Shown here: one piece after another, positions 15,997 through 25,026 of the stretch
Layout of the letters: each line of letters starts with the position of its first letter
How positions within the stretch are numbered: position 1 is the first letter of the stretch
Source: Bacteroidales bacterium
GTDB taxonomy: Bacteria; Bacteroidota; Bacteroidia; Bacteroidales; UBA10428
Direction: 5' to 3'
NCBI GenBank assembly: GCA_016930375.1
Contig: JAFGGU010000082.1
Location: 1-38,162 of the forward strand
DNA length: 38,162 nt
Program-made: the position numbers and the translations under genes
The notes under the pieces: generated by a model
Seen by the model: the letters and a program-made list of their open reading frames with translations, nothing else
The model's database searches: none
What the model was told of the DNA's origin: nothing

Positions 15997-16779
15997 ACTT
16001 CTAAATGCCGCAATACTCTCCGAAACCACCCTGTACAACTCCTTGATCTCCGGATGTTTATCAAGCATGGCCCGGTGCTTCTCAATGATCTCTTTGTTGC
16101 CACGGGCTGCAGGACCGGTTTGCGCGGCAAGGGGCGACATGAAAAGCGCTTTGGCAATGGTTTCCTCAATGAGAGGTTTTAACAAATCAAATGACAGGTT
16201 TCTCTCCTCCAGTAACTTTTCAGTAACCGCAAACATATGGTTCGTAAAGTTGGAGGCTATGACCGCCGCCAGGTGTAAATACGCGCGTTTTTCCGAATCT
16301 ACCACAAAAACGCTTTTGGACAGTTTACCCGCCAGTGTTTTGAGCATTTCAAGGTTTCTTTCATTACTCGCCTCAATAAAAAGGGGAATGTTGCTGAAGT
16401 CCACCGGTTTCCCCCTTGTAAAGGTTTGCAGGGGATACAAAACGCCGTAATTCTTTGCTTTGCCTTCAAAGATCGCCATAGGGACACTGCCTGCCACGTG
16501 CGCCACCAATCGCTTCCCAAAAGGCATTTGCCGCAAAAGCGAAGGGATTGCGTCATCGGTAACGGCAAGAAGGTATAAATCAGCATCCTCCGCTACCAGG
16601 TCCAGGCGATTGGTAAAACCGGTTCCCAGCTCATCCGCCAGGAGCTTGCCCATTTCCGGTGTGCGGCTGAAGACCTGCTTCACCTGAATTCCGGTTTCGG
16701 TAAAACGATGCCCCAGGTGCCAGGCGACGTTCCCGGCTCCCATGATGACAACCGACCGGATCTCAGGGAAATGCTTCAC
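15988..16779 (-). CDS. Rossmann-like / DUF2520 protein
   Basis: A 263-residue protein with an N-terminal nucleotide-binding Rossmann motif (VVIMGAGNVAWHLG, glycines 14 and 16) and a C-terminal helical DUF2520 region (from about residue 120), an architecture like F420/NADP-linked reductases and ketopantoate-type dehydrogenases. The reaction is unknown. It begins 11 bases after the GT39-like gene and probably shares its transcript. The final residues Ser-Asn-Glu-stop are encoded by the heptamer array (AGT AAT GAG TAA), so the native C-terminus may have been replaced. Confidence 0.82.
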   Translation of the reverse strand: MKHFPEIRSVVIMGAGNVAWHLGHRFTETGIQVKQVFSRTPEMGKLLADELGTGFTNRLDLVAEDADLYLLAVTDDAIPSLLRQMPFGKRLVAHVAGSVPMAIFEGKAKNYGVLYPLQTFTRGKPVDFSNIPLFIEASNERNLEMLKTLAGKLSKSVFVVDSEKRAYLHLAAVIASNFTNHMFAVTEKLLEERNLSFDLLKPLIEETIAKALFMSPLAAQTGPAARGNKEIIEKHRAMLDKHPEIKELYRVVSESIAAFRSNE

Positions 16780-16790
16780 TTTTCAAATGT

Positions 16791-18833
16791 TTAAAGACCG
16801 AAATTGCTGTAATTAATTTTATAAAGCCAGGCAGGTTCTTCCTGCTCATGGGTTCCTATCTGATGCACCACGGTGAGTATACCCGGATATTTCTGCTCAA
16901 CAAAATAAAGGTATCGCTGGATGTTGTTGATGATATTCCCTGTATTGATATTTGGATTTGCCCGCAGGCTGGCAACAATCACGTAATCCACCTTGTTTTT
17001 CCGCAGGTTATGGATAAGTGTATCGGGGGACACCGCAAAACAGGATTGCGACGAGATCCTTACCCTGCTCAGGATGGAATCCGTGGTAAAAGGAATAACC
17101 TGGTATTGCTCAAGAGCCTGGGATATTGCAGTGCCGGTACCCCCCTTGAGATCATATACACCGTATATATCACTTCCTTCAGCCACAAAGGCAACGTTTG
17201 ACTGTTTAAGGGCAAGCTGGAGATCTACCGGCCAGTTGTTGGCAATTGCTTTTAGCGGGATCACTTTTAATTCGCCGGTGCGGGGCACCAGTTGGCCCAG
17301 GAGTTTTTCGGGAGCCACCGACGGAAACCTGTAAATACCATAGAAATCACGACCCCCGCTGTAAATAAACGACATGGAAGGCTTGCGTGATGCCACAAGG
17401 ACGGTGTCGGGAATATTCTCACCAACCCATTCACTCATCCGAAGGAAATTCTGCCAGTCGGGCGTGAAACCGTAGTACCGGTTTCCGCTGATATTTTTAG
17501 CCAGCACCTTTTGGTTGGCCTTCATTTTGTCGATTGAATAACCGAGGGTTTTAAAGAAAATCAAGGCCAGGAGAACCGGAAGCAAAACAAACAATAAGCC
17601 ATAGCCCTTTTTTCCGGCCAGTTGCTGAATGCCCCAGGCCAAAATGATCAGCAACATCGGAATATAGATGACAACCATTCTCATTTGATCCCACGATTGC
17701 TGCAAGGCAATGAAGGTAGCTGCCATAGAACCTGCCACGGTAAGCGTGACAAAGAGCATCACCTTGCTGCGCTTAAAAGCATAATATAGTGCCATTAAAA
17801 GGAGAAACACAACTATTGCCGTAACAAACCAGCTTTTCTCCGTGGAGGCAGGATCATGCAATCCGATACCGATCATAAAATGTTTGGAAAGGTACAAACG
17901 GGCATTCTCAAAAAACCGGACTACCATGCCTGAAAAATCCTCGTATCCGGCAGAGGGATTATAAAAATTCTTCAGGAGAATTTCATGAAATGGCCTTGAA
18001 CCTTTTGCGATTTCCGAATTCCATACCAGATATTTATATATTTTGAAAGGGATCAGGAAAATAAAGTATGATCCGGTCAGCATGATAGCGGGTAAGAACT
18101 TTTTATCAAGAAGAAGAATGAAGATCATGACAAAAAGAGGAATAATTCCAATGTTTCTGGTCAGGCTGGCCATAAAAATAAAAAAGCCCAATATCAGCCA
18201 TTGCAATGCCAGTTCTTTGTTGGTAGGCTTATGTTCATCTTCGAATGACAGATAAATAGTAATAAAAAGAAAAACGATCAGGGATTGAAGGAACATGTAC
18301 ATGGCTTCACTGTATGTTTGACTGGCAAAATACAGGATGCTGGGACTCACCGAAATGATGAGCATCACAAAGGCAAGAATTGTAGGTGAAATGCGTTTTC
18401 TGAAAGTATAGTAGAACAAAACGAGGTGACCAATTATGAACAAAAAAGATATCAGTTTTAGCCCGATCACATTCACTCCAAAAATCAACATCGGAAGACT
18501 CAGAAAAATGGCATAAAGAGGTCCGTGCCAGGTTGGGAATGATCTGCCCTGCATGAAATCATTGGCCATTTCAATGTAACTTGAATCATCTCCACCGGTG
18601 CTGATCTTTACATCAAAAAGAAAAATGCCAACAAGGACCGTAAGAAACAGGGAAAAGTAAAAAACAAAGTTCATTTTTGATCCTAACCAGTTATCCGTGA
18701 TCTGCAGGAAAGTCCTTGAAGTTGCAGGCGCGTTGGCCTTTTTGGCTTTCTCCGGCTTTGCCGGTTGCTGCGATTGCTGTTTGGGCTTGACAGATGATTG
18801 TTTTTGGTGTGGTTTTTTAGATGCGGGAGCCAT
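16791..18833 (-). CDS. GT39-like (GT-C fold) membrane glycosyltransferase
   Basis: A 680-residue polytopic membrane protein. The start is placed at MAPASKK (18833), which lies 70 bases after a TATATTTG element; a start at 18905 would fall at the promoter itself. A hydrophilic Lys/Gln/Pro-rich cytoplasmic tail (about residues 1-45) precedes the first membrane segment. The first outside loop carries the acidic pair in GGDDSSYIEMA (about residues 79-89), as in GT-C enzymes using polyprenyl-phosphate sugars. A soluble domain of about 200 residues follows roughly ten membrane segments. The sugar and acceptor are unknown. The divergent DPM1-like GT2 fusion next door could supply its lipid-linked donor. 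Confidence 0.78.
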   Translation of the reverse strand: MAPASKKPHQKQSSVKPKQQSQQPAKPEKAKKANAPATSRTFLQITDNWLGSKMNFVFYFSLFLTVLVGIFLFDVKISTGGDDSSYIEMANDFMQGRSFPTWHGPLYAIFLSLPMLIFGVNVIGLKLISFLFIIGHLVLFYYTFRKRISPTILAFVMLIISVSPSILYFASQTYSEAMYMFLQSLIVFLFITIYLSFEDEHKPTNKELALQWLILGFFIFMASLTRNIGIIPLFVMIFILLLDKKFLPAIMLTGSYFIFLIPFKIYKYLVWNSEIAKGSRPFHEILLKNFYNPSAGYEDFSGMVVRFFENARLYLSKHFMIGIGLHDPASTEKSWFVTAIVVFLLLMALYYAFKRSKVMLFVTLTVAGSMAATFIALQQSWDQMRMVVIYIPMLLIILAWGIQQLAGKKGYGLLFVLLPVLLALIFFKTLGYSIDKMKANQKVLAKNISGNRYYGFTPDWQNFLRMSEWVGENIPDTVLVASRKPSMSFIYSGGRDFYGIYRFPSVAPEKLLGQLVPRTGELKVIPLKAIANNWPVDLQLALKQSNVAFVAEGSDIYGVYDLKGGTGTAISQALEQYQVIPFTTDSILSRVRISSQSCFAVSPDTLIHNLRKNKVDYVIVASLRANPNINTGNIINNIQRYLYFVEQKYPGILTVVHQIGTHEQEEPAWLYKINYSNFGL

Positions 18834-18902
18834 ATTGCTAATATTTTTCTGTAACCTGTTTGTCAAAAGTTTGTATGTTTGTGGCCATAAACATAGTACT
18901 CG

Positions 18903-18910
18903 CAAATATA
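18903..18910 (-). promoter_or_regulatory. -7 promoter element for the GT39-like gene
   Basis: Minus-strand TATATTTG matches TAnnTTTG. No TTTG is found at the usual upstream spacing. The element lies in the divergent gap between the GT39-like gene and the methyltransferase/GT2 fusion. Confidence 0.5.
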
Positions 18911-18947
18911 GAATAATTGGGAGTAATGTTTACCGGAGCCTGAGAAA

Positions 18948-20375
18948 TTGAATACAAAAGAGTCCATAAAAGAATATTTCAACAGCATTGCCGAACGCAG
19001 GCCGGTGTGGAAAAAACGCAACCGTTTTTACCACAGATCGCTGGAAAAATATTTCTCATTTATTATTCCACCCGGCTCCCGCGTGCTCGAAGTGGGTTGC
19101 GGCACAGGCGATTTGCTGGCAGCAGTGAAACCTGCCTATGGACTGGGCGTGGATTTTTCGGACAGAATGATTGAAACAGCGGCTTCACGTTACCCCGATC
19201 TGCTTTTCAGGCAGCATGATATTGAGGAACCTGAAACGATTGACCTGTTGGATGAAACCGGTCAGAAATTTGATTATATCATTTTATCGGATCTGTTGCA
19301 TGTTCTTTGGGATGTTCAGAAAGCATTCATCCATCTCAGAAAATTCTGTCACCCCTCCACCCGGATTGTGATTTCCAATTACAACTTTCTATGGGAACCT
19401 TTATTAAAAATGGGTGAACGTATCAGTCTGAAACAAAAATCCCCCAATTCGAACTGGCTTTCCGATAACGACATTGCCAATATTCTTGAAATAGAAGGTT
19501 TCAGGGTAATCTCCAATTCGCAAAAATTATTGATTCCGAAATACATACCAGTTTTGAATTTTGTTTTCAACAAAATCCTGGTCAACCTTCCCGTGATCAA
19601 ACATCTGGGTCTTGTTTCCATAATGACTGCCGGTATTGAAAGAAAAGAGCGAAAAGAATATTCAGTTTCCGTTATAATACCTGCCCGCAATGAAAAAGGC
19701 AATATCCCTGAATCGATCACCAGAACACCTGAATTCGGACTATCCCAGGAATTTATTTTTGTGGAAGGACATTCATCCGATGGAACCTACGATGAGATTG
19801 TAAGAGTGTCTTCATTGTTCCCAAATAAGAATATCAGATTCCTGAAGCAAAAGGGGATTGGTAAAGGTGATGCTGTTCGGGAAGGCTTTGAGAAGGCAAC
19901 GGGGGAAGTATTGATGATACTCGATGCAGATTTGACCACCCCACCGGAGGACCTGCCTAAGTTTTACGATGCCGTTGCCAATGGCAAGGGTGAATTTGTA
20001 AATGGTTGCCGGCTGGTTTACCCGATGGAAAAAGAAGCCATGCGTTTTTTAAATCTCATGGGCAACAAGTTCTTCAGCCTTTTTTTTTCATACCTGCTCG
20101 GACAACGGTTAAAAGATACCCTATGCGGAACAAAGGTTCTGTTCAAAAACGATTATGAAAAAATCAAGGCAAACAGATCCTATTTCGGCAATTTTGATCC
20201 TTTTGGAGATTTCGATCTGTTATTCGGCGCCGCCAAACTGAACCTGCGAATTATAGAGGTGATCGTTAGGTACAAAGAACGACAATATGGATCCACGCAG
20301 ATCAGCAGGTTTAAACATGGTTTACTACTACTGAAAATGAGCATTTTTGCAGCTGTCAAACTGAAGTTCAGATAA
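18948..20375 (+). CDS. Fused SAM methyltransferase and GT2 glycosyltransferase
   Basis: A 475-residue two-domain protein. Residues 1 to about 215 are a class I SAM methyltransferase (VLEVGCGTGDL at 46-56, then FDYIILSDLLHVLWD). From about residue 238 is a DPM1-like GT-A glycosyltransferase (VSVIIPARNEKGNIPESI; metal-binding DAD at 326-328; FGDFDLLFGAAKL). No C-terminal membrane segments are seen, so it is probably soluble or peripheral. The start is TTG at 18948: an in-frame TAA lies 24 bases upstream, no in-frame ATG occurs before the SAM motif, and GGAG sits at 18935-18938. It may build a polyprenyl-phosphate sugar; the methyl acceptor is unknown. Confidence 0.85.
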   Translation: MNTKESIKEYFNSIAERRPVWKKRNRFYHRSLEKYFSFIIPPGSRVLEVGCGTGDLLAAVKPAYGLGVDFSDRMIETAASRYPDLLFRQHDIEEPETIDLLDETGQKFDYIILSDLLHVLWDVQKAFIHLRKFCHPSTRIVISNYNFLWEPLLKMGERISLKQKSPNSNWLSDNDIANILEIEGFRVISNSQKLLIPKYIPVLNFVFNKILVNLPVIKHLGLVSIMTAGIERKERKEYSVSVIIPARNEKGNIPESITRTPEFGLSQEFIFVEGHSSDGTYDEIVRVSSLFPNKNIRFLKQKGIGKGDAVREGFEKATGEVLMILDADLTTPPEDLPKFYDAVANGKGEFVNGCRLVYPMEKEAMRFLNLMGNKFFSLFFSYLLGQRLKDTLCGTKVLFKNDYEKIKANRSYFGNFDPFGDFDLLFGAAKLNLRIIEVIVRYKERQYGSTQISRFKHGLLLLKMSIFAAVKLKFR

Positions 20376-20379
20376 TGCC

Positions 20380-21135
20380 ATGAGTGATCGCACCCTTGAC
20401 CAGCATGATAAAGAAATCAGGCAAAATCTGAATTTCTGGAAGAATAAGCCAATTCTTCATACCATTTACAAGGATTTTTACCGTCTCATCCATGAACAGG
20501 TCGATTATACCCTGCAGGGAAAAATAGTTGAATTGGGGTCCGGTATCGGGAATATTAAAATGGAGATCCCGCAAGCCATCTGCACCGACTTGTTCAGGAA
20601 TCCGTGGATCGATCAGGTAGAAAATGCTTATGCTCTGAGCTTTAAGGATGGAGAAGTTTCCAACCTGATCCTTTTTGATGTTTTTCACCACATGCAATAC
20701 CCGGGAACAGCTTTCAGTGAATTCCACAGGGTATTGAAACCAGGTGGCAGGGTTATCGTTTTTGAACCGGCGATGAGTATGACCGGTTTCCTGGTATATG
20801 GATTATTTCATCATGAGCCGGTAGCCTGGTTTAAAAAAATCCAGTGGGAAGCGCCTGCCGGTTTCAATCCATGGACTTCTTCATATTATGCGGCTCAAGG
20901 CAATGCTGAACGGATTTTCTACTCCGGAAATTATAAGGGGGAATTCAAGAACTGGAAGATAATATGCCGAAGGAAATTTTCTGCTTTAGCCTATGTTCTG
21001 TCCGGCGGATACAGCAAGCCACAATTATTTCCGTCCAAGCGCTATGCCCTGGTAAAACAAATGGAAAAAGTCCTGGAGCATTTTCCAGGACTTTTCAGCA
21101 CACGATTGTTGGTCACAATTCAAAAACAGGGCTGA
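20380..21135 (+). CDS. SAM-dependent methyltransferase
   Basis: A 251-residue class I methyltransferase. The SAM-binding loop is VELGSGIGN at about residues 50-58, and a FDVFHHMQYPGTAFSEFHRVLKPGG segment (about residues 97-123) corresponds to motifs II and III. It starts four bases after the methyltransferase/GT2 fusion and is surely cotranscribed, suggesting work on the same lipid or glycan product. It ends five bases from the convergent S9 peptidase, with no clear terminator between. Confidence 0.82.
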   Translation: MSDRTLDQHDKEIRQNLNFWKNKPILHTIYKDFYRLIHEQVDYTLQGKIVELGSGIGNIKMEIPQAICTDLFRNPWIDQVENAYALSFKDGEVSNLILFDVFHHMQYPGTAFSEFHRVLKPGGRVIVFEPAMSMTGFLVYGLFHHEPVAWFKKIQWEAPAGFNPWTSSYYAAQGNAERIFYSGNYKGEFKNWKIICRRKFSALAYVLSGGYSKPQLFPSKRYALVKQMEKVLEHFPGLFSTRLLVTIQKQG

Positions 21136-21140
21136 TTCTT

Positions 21141-23045
21141 TTATTTCGCTTCTCCTTTATTCCCCAGATGCTCAGCCAGGAATTTTTCCATTCCCCTGTA
21201 AAAATCAAACTGGTTTTCCTGGTTGTAAAATCCGTGACCTTCGTTGTCTTTTACCATGTATTCGACGGTTACTCCTCTTTTGCGCAGAGCATCCACGATC
21301 TGGTTGGATTCATTGATATTCACCCGCGGATCGTTGGCGCCCTGGGCAACGAACAAAGGACAACGGATACGGTCAACGTGGAATGCCGGTGATACTTCTG
21401 CCAGCATTAAGCTGTCCTTGACCGGATCGCCTACCATTTCATAAAACATTTCCCGTAAAGGTTCCCAGTAGGGAGGTATCGTTTGCATAAAAGTAAACAT
21501 ATTGGCAACCCCAACATAGTCTACAGCACAAGCATATAATTCGGGTGTTAGCGTGATTCCAGCCAGCGTGGCATAACCGCCATAGCTTCCGCCATAAATG
21601 GCAACCCGTGTGGAATCGGCAATGCCCTGGCTGATAAGCCACTTTACACCATCGGTGATGTCATCCTGCATAGTGCGCCCCCACTGTTTGAATGATGATT
21701 CCCAGAACTTCCTTCCATATCCGGTAGAACCCCTGAAATTCATCTGAAGAACTGCATAACCCCGGTTGGCAAGGAACTGTACTTCGGGATTGAATCCCCA
21801 GCTGTCGCGGTACCAGGGCCCCCCGTGCGGATTGATCACCACCGGCAGATTTTCTGCTTTTACCCCTTTGGGAAGCGTTAAATAACCCTGAATGGTAAGA
21901 CCGTCACGCGACTGATAGGTCACTGGTTTCATAACCGCCATGTCTTCTTCTTTCAGCCAGGGCATGAAATCACCAAGTTTTGTAAATTCCCCTGTGCTCA
22001 AATCATACAGGTAATATCCTCCATAATACCTGTCGCTGTTAGCAATTACAAGCAGTTTTGTTTCATCCTTGCTTTTGCGAATGACCTGGAATGCATAATC
22101 AGGTATCTGCGACTTTATTTTATTGTCGGTCTGCCGCATGAGGGTATCCAGAAAATGCTTATGGGTTTTATCGGTTTCGTAATAAGCTACCGTTAAGACT
22201 TTGCGGAGCTTCGAATAATCCAGTCCGACCACATCAGCGTCTGCATTTTCATATATCACATTTACTTCTTTGGCAGTTTTCGGATCAAATTCCACAATAG
22301 CGGTCATATCGCGTCCCAGGTTCGATAAACAGTAAAGATTCCTGTTATCAAAAGTAAACAGCACAGGACTGAGTGTTTCTTTAAAACTGGTTGTGATTAC
22401 AGTTCTGAACTTTTCTTTTTCGGTTTCGCGGTAAAGCAGACTGGCATTCACCCCGTCACTGGTCATAGCTGCACGTATTTTACCTTCATGATCGGTCACC
22501 CAACCCGTAATGTTACCCGGATTTTCAGCCACCATTTTCAATGCTCCGGTTGCCGTGTTCAGCAGGTAAACATCAAAAATCTCGGGATTGCGTTTGTTGC
22601 TTGTGATAAGCAATTCATCCGGCCTGTCCTCCAGAACATCCAAAACTTCGGAACGCACCTTTTCAAATGGTGTATGATCAACGAGTCCGCTGCCATCCGT
22701 TTTGACGGATAAAACGTGCATATTCTCATCCCCGCCAATGTCTTTGGTGTAAATGATCCGGTCATCTGTTTCCCAGAATGCATCATAAATACTCCGTTCG
22801 GTCTCTTGGGTAATCGGTACAGCAGTTGTATCACCCAGTTTCTGGACAAAGACATTCATGCGCCCCATATTTGGCGCACGGTAGATGATCAGCTGACCAT
22901 TGGGAGAGATTCGGTAACCAGCTTTTTCAGGATCTTTAAAGAAGTTCTCCATGGGAATCAGAGGGGCACGTTCCTCTTTGGGTTTGCAAGCAATGAAGCC
23001 AATCATGATTAAGATGATACCAGGTAACATCAGTTTTGTTTTCAT
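21141..23045 (-). CDS. S9 family prolyl-oligopeptidase-type peptidase, lipoprotein
   Basis: A 634-residue serine peptidase. The N-terminus MKTKLMLPGIILIMIGFIAC is a lipoprotein signal ending at Cys20. A beta-propeller of WD40-like PD repeats fills about residues 30-370. The C-terminal alpha/beta hydrolase domain has the nucleophile in YGGSYGGYA (about residue 485), Asp in GANDPRV (about 570) and His in EGHGF (about 605). Such enzymes trim short, often proline-containing or oligopeptide substrates in the periplasm. Together with the S46 peptidase it suggests peptide scavenging. It is transcribed alone; the sequence upstream is AT-rich without a clear promoter. Confidence 0.92.
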   Translation of the reverse strand: MKTKLMLPGIILIMIGFIACKPKEERAPLIPMENFFKDPEKAGYRISPNGQLIIYRAPNMGRMNVFVQKLGDTTAVPITQETERSIYDAFWETDDRIIYTKDIGGDENMHVLSVKTDGSGLVDHTPFEKVRSEVLDVLEDRPDELLITSNKRNPEIFDVYLLNTATGALKMVAENPGNITGWVTDHEGKIRAAMTSDGVNASLLYRETEKEKFRTVITTSFKETLSPVLFTFDNRNLYCLSNLGRDMTAIVEFDPKTAKEVNVIYENADADVVGLDYSKLRKVLTVAYYETDKTHKHFLDTLMRQTDNKIKSQIPDYAFQVIRKSKDETKLLVIANSDRYYGGYYLYDLSTGEFTKLGDFMPWLKEEDMAVMKPVTYQSRDGLTIQGYLTLPKGVKAENLPVVINPHGGPWYRDSWGFNPEVQFLANRGYAVLQMNFRGSTGYGRKFWESSFKQWGRTMQDDITDGVKWLISQGIADSTRVAIYGGSYGGYATLAGITLTPELYACAVDYVGVANMFTFMQTIPPYWEPLREMFYEMVGDPVKDSLMLAEVSPAFHVDRIRCPLFVAQGANDPRVNINESNQIVDALRKRGVTVEYMVKDNEGHGFYNQENQFDFYRGMEKFLAEHLGNKGEAK

Positions 23046-23099
23046 AGGTTTTGTATGTGTTTATTAAAGGTAAAATTAAAGAATTTTTTCGTTTATAAC

Positions 23100-23119
23100 G
23101 GACAGGCCATGACCTGTCC
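23100..23119. repeat. REP-like palindrome GGACAGG / CCTGTCC
   Basis: A perfect 7-bp inverted repeat with a six-base loop, lying between the S9 peptidase start and the rhomboid 3' end. It is followed directly by GCT/GCC triplets and then the heptamer array. Confidence 0.7.
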
Positions 23120-23120
23120 C

Positions 23121-23198
23121 TACTGCCGCTGCCACTGCTGCTGCCACTTCTCCCTACTCCCTACTCCCTACTCCCTACTCCTTACTCCCTACTCCTTA
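23121..23198. repeat. GCT/GCC tract followed by 7-bp array (CTCCCTA)
   Basis: A CTACTGCCGCTGCCACTGCT-type tract (23121-23148) leads into seven heptamers, CTCCCTA or CTCCTTA (23150-23198). On the minus strand the units read GAGTAGG/GAGTAAG. The rhomboid stop codon TAG (23189-23191) is one of these units, and decayed GAG-rich repeats continue into the coding region to about 23255. Confidence 0.88.
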
Positions 23199-23848
23199 CT
23201 CTCCTCCTCTTCTCCCATTCTCCCACTCTCCCCCTCTTCCTCCTCCTCCTCCTCCATATCACTGATAAACTTCGTAGGCCCCGGACCTTCATGCCTGTAA
23301 TATACAGCTAGCAGCACGCCCATCGTAAGCCCCACAAGGTGTGATTCCCACGACATGTCGGGGCGATAAGGAAATATGCCCCAGACCAGGCTTCCGTATA
23401 AAAAAATCACCAGCAGGGAAATTGCCAGGAGATTGATGTTCCGCCTGACGATACCGCTTACGAATAAAAAGGAGGCAAAGCTGTAAACCAGTCCGCTGGC
23501 GCCAATGTGATAAGATGGTCGGGCGATGAGCCATACAAACACCCCTGAAACCAGGTAGGAAATCAAAAGTACCCGCCAGGCAACTTTGTGGTAAAAATAA
23601 AAGATGGCAGTCAATAGAAAAAAAAAGGGAACTGAATTGTTGATCAGGTGGTTAAAATTAGCATGGATGAAAGGAGAAGTAAAAATACCGATCATACCTT
23701 CCACCTTTCGTGGAAAGACCCCATAATAATAAAGATCCCTTGCATCAACGACTTCAACAATCTTCACCAGCCATAAAACGATTATCATGATGGCTGGCGG
23801 GACAAGGCTCAGGGTAAAGCGCTTGTATTCAATGTTGTCGTCTTTCAC
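23189..23848 (-). CDS. Rhomboid-family intramembrane serine protease with repeat-derived acidic tail
   Basis: A 219-residue six-helix membrane protease. Signatures in order: HANFNHLINN near residue 60, the catalytic Ser in GASGL near residue 116, and the catalytic His in ESHLVG near residue 168. The last 21 or so residues are almost all Glu, Gly and Ser, and they are coded by GAG/GGA-rich sequence that grades into the heptamer array and supplies the stop. This tail is unlikely to be ancestral. The gene lies downstream of ilvC, from which it is separated by an inverted heptamer array, so it may or may not be part of the ilv transcript. Substrate unknown. Confidence 0.85.
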   Translation of the reverse strand: MKDDNIEYKRFTLSLVPPAIMIIVLWLVKIVEVVDARDLYYYGVFPRKVEGMIGIFTSPFIHANFNHLINNSVPFFFLLTAIFYFYHKVAWRVLLISYLVSGVFVWLIARPSYHIGASGLVYSFASFLFVSGIVRRNINLLAISLLVIFLYGSLVWGIFPYRPDMSWESHLVGLTMGVLLAVYYRHEGPGPTKFISDMEEEEEEEGESGRMGEEEESKE

Positions 23849-23860
23849 TTAAATAATCTG

Positions 23861-23955
23861 ATAAGTGATGAGTGACGAGTGATGAGTAATGAGTGGGCCG
23901 CTCAAACCACAAATCTCACTGAATACTCGTTACTCGTTACTCATTACTTGTTACT
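23861..23955. repeat. Inverted 7-bp tandem arrays between ilvC and rhomboid gene
   Basis: Left arm: five units ATAAGTG, ATGAGTG, ACGAGTG, ATGAGTA, ATGAGTG (23861-23895). Right arm: five units GAATACT, CGTTACT, CGTTACT, CATTACT, TGTTACT (23921-23955). The centre is 25 bases. The right arm contains the ilvC stop codon (minus-strand TAA at 23951-23953). Same GAGTRAN family as the arrays at 15841 and 30820. Confidence 0.9.
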
Positions 23956-25000
23956 TGGTCTTCGGACGAAGGTTCCTCACCTGTTGTCCTGCCTGCCACA
24001 TTTCCGATTCCCGGAGCTCTTTGAGCTCAATCTCGAGCAGCTCCCGGTAGTTGGGCTTTCCCGTAGATTCCAACACCCGTTTGGTTTCAGCACCGGACTT
24101 TACTTTGTTGTACAGATCATTGAAAACCGGCAAGGTAGCTTCCCTGAACTTGGGTCTCCAGTCAAGCGCCCCGCGCTGTGCGGTTGCGCTGCAGTTCGAG
24201 TACATCCAGTCCATTCCGTTCTCATCTACGAGGCGAATCAGGCTCTGGGTAAGCTCTTCAACGGTTTCGTTGAAAGCTTCGCTTGGACTGTGCCCATGGT
24301 GCCGTAAAACCTGGTACTGGGCATCCATGATACCCGCCAGGGCACCCATCAGTACACCGCGTTCACCGGTAAGATCGCTGTATACTTCATTCTCAAAAGT
24401 TGTAGGAAACAGGTAACCTGATCCGATGGCAATACCGATGGCCATGGTACGCTCCGTTGCGCGACCGGTAGCATCCTGGAAAACAGCATAGCTGGAGTTG
24501 ATTCCGGCACCGGCCAGGAAATTACGTCGAACACTGGTTCCTGAGCCCTTGGGGGCAACCAGAATGACATCGATATCAGCAGGAGGTATAACCCCGGTTT
24601 GTTCCTTATAGGTGATGGAAAACCCATGTGAAAAATACAGGGCATCACCCTTTTTAAGACAGGGTTTGAGTTTGGGCCAAATAGTGCGCTGCGCTGCATC
24701 AGAAACAAGGTACTGAATTATTGTTCCTTTTGTGGCTGCTTCTTCCACAGTAAACAGGGTTTTGCCCGGTACCCATCCATCTTTAACGGCTTTGTCCCAG
24801 TCGGACTTAAATTCCGGGGCCTGACCGATGATCACATGGATCCCGTTTTCTTTCATATTCAGTGCCTGTGCAGGTCCCTGAACACCGTATCCGATCACCG
24901 CAACAACTTCATTTTTCAGAATTTCCTGTGCTTTTTTCAACGGAAATTCTTCACGGGTTATAACGTCTTCAACTACTCCTCCAAAATTAATTTTTGCCAT
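23951..25000 (-). CDS. ilvC: Ketol-acid reductoisomerase
   Basis: Converts acetolactate or acetohydroxybutyrate to the dihydroxy acids using NADPH and Mg. The 349-residue length fits class I enzymes. An N-terminal Rossmann motif GYGVQGPAQALN lies near residue 38, LVAPKGSGTSVRRNF near residue 145, and the C-terminal knotted domain begins around GSGYLFPTTFENEVYSDLTGERG with the Mg-binding Asp and Glu. Last ilv gene, 26 bases after ilvN. The final codons run into the heptamer array. Confidence 0.95.
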   Translation of the reverse strand: MAKINFGGVVEDVITREEFPLKKAQEILKNEVVAVIGYGVQGPAQALNMKENGIHVIIGQAPEFKSDWDKAVKDGWVPGKTLFTVEEAATKGTIIQYLVSDAAQRTIWPKLKPCLKKGDALYFSHGFSITYKEQTGVIPPADIDVILVAPKGSGTSVRRNFLAGAGINSSYAVFQDATGRATERTMAIGIAIGSGYLFPTTFENEVYSDLTGERGVLMGALAGIMDAQYQVLRHHGHSPSEAFNETVEELTQSLIRLVDENGMDWMYSNCSATAQRGALDWRPKFREATLPVFNDLYNKVKSGAETKRVLESTGKPNYRELLEIELKELRESEMWQAGQQVRNLRPKTK

Positions 25001-25026
25001 GATGTGTTAAATATTAAATGATTGAT

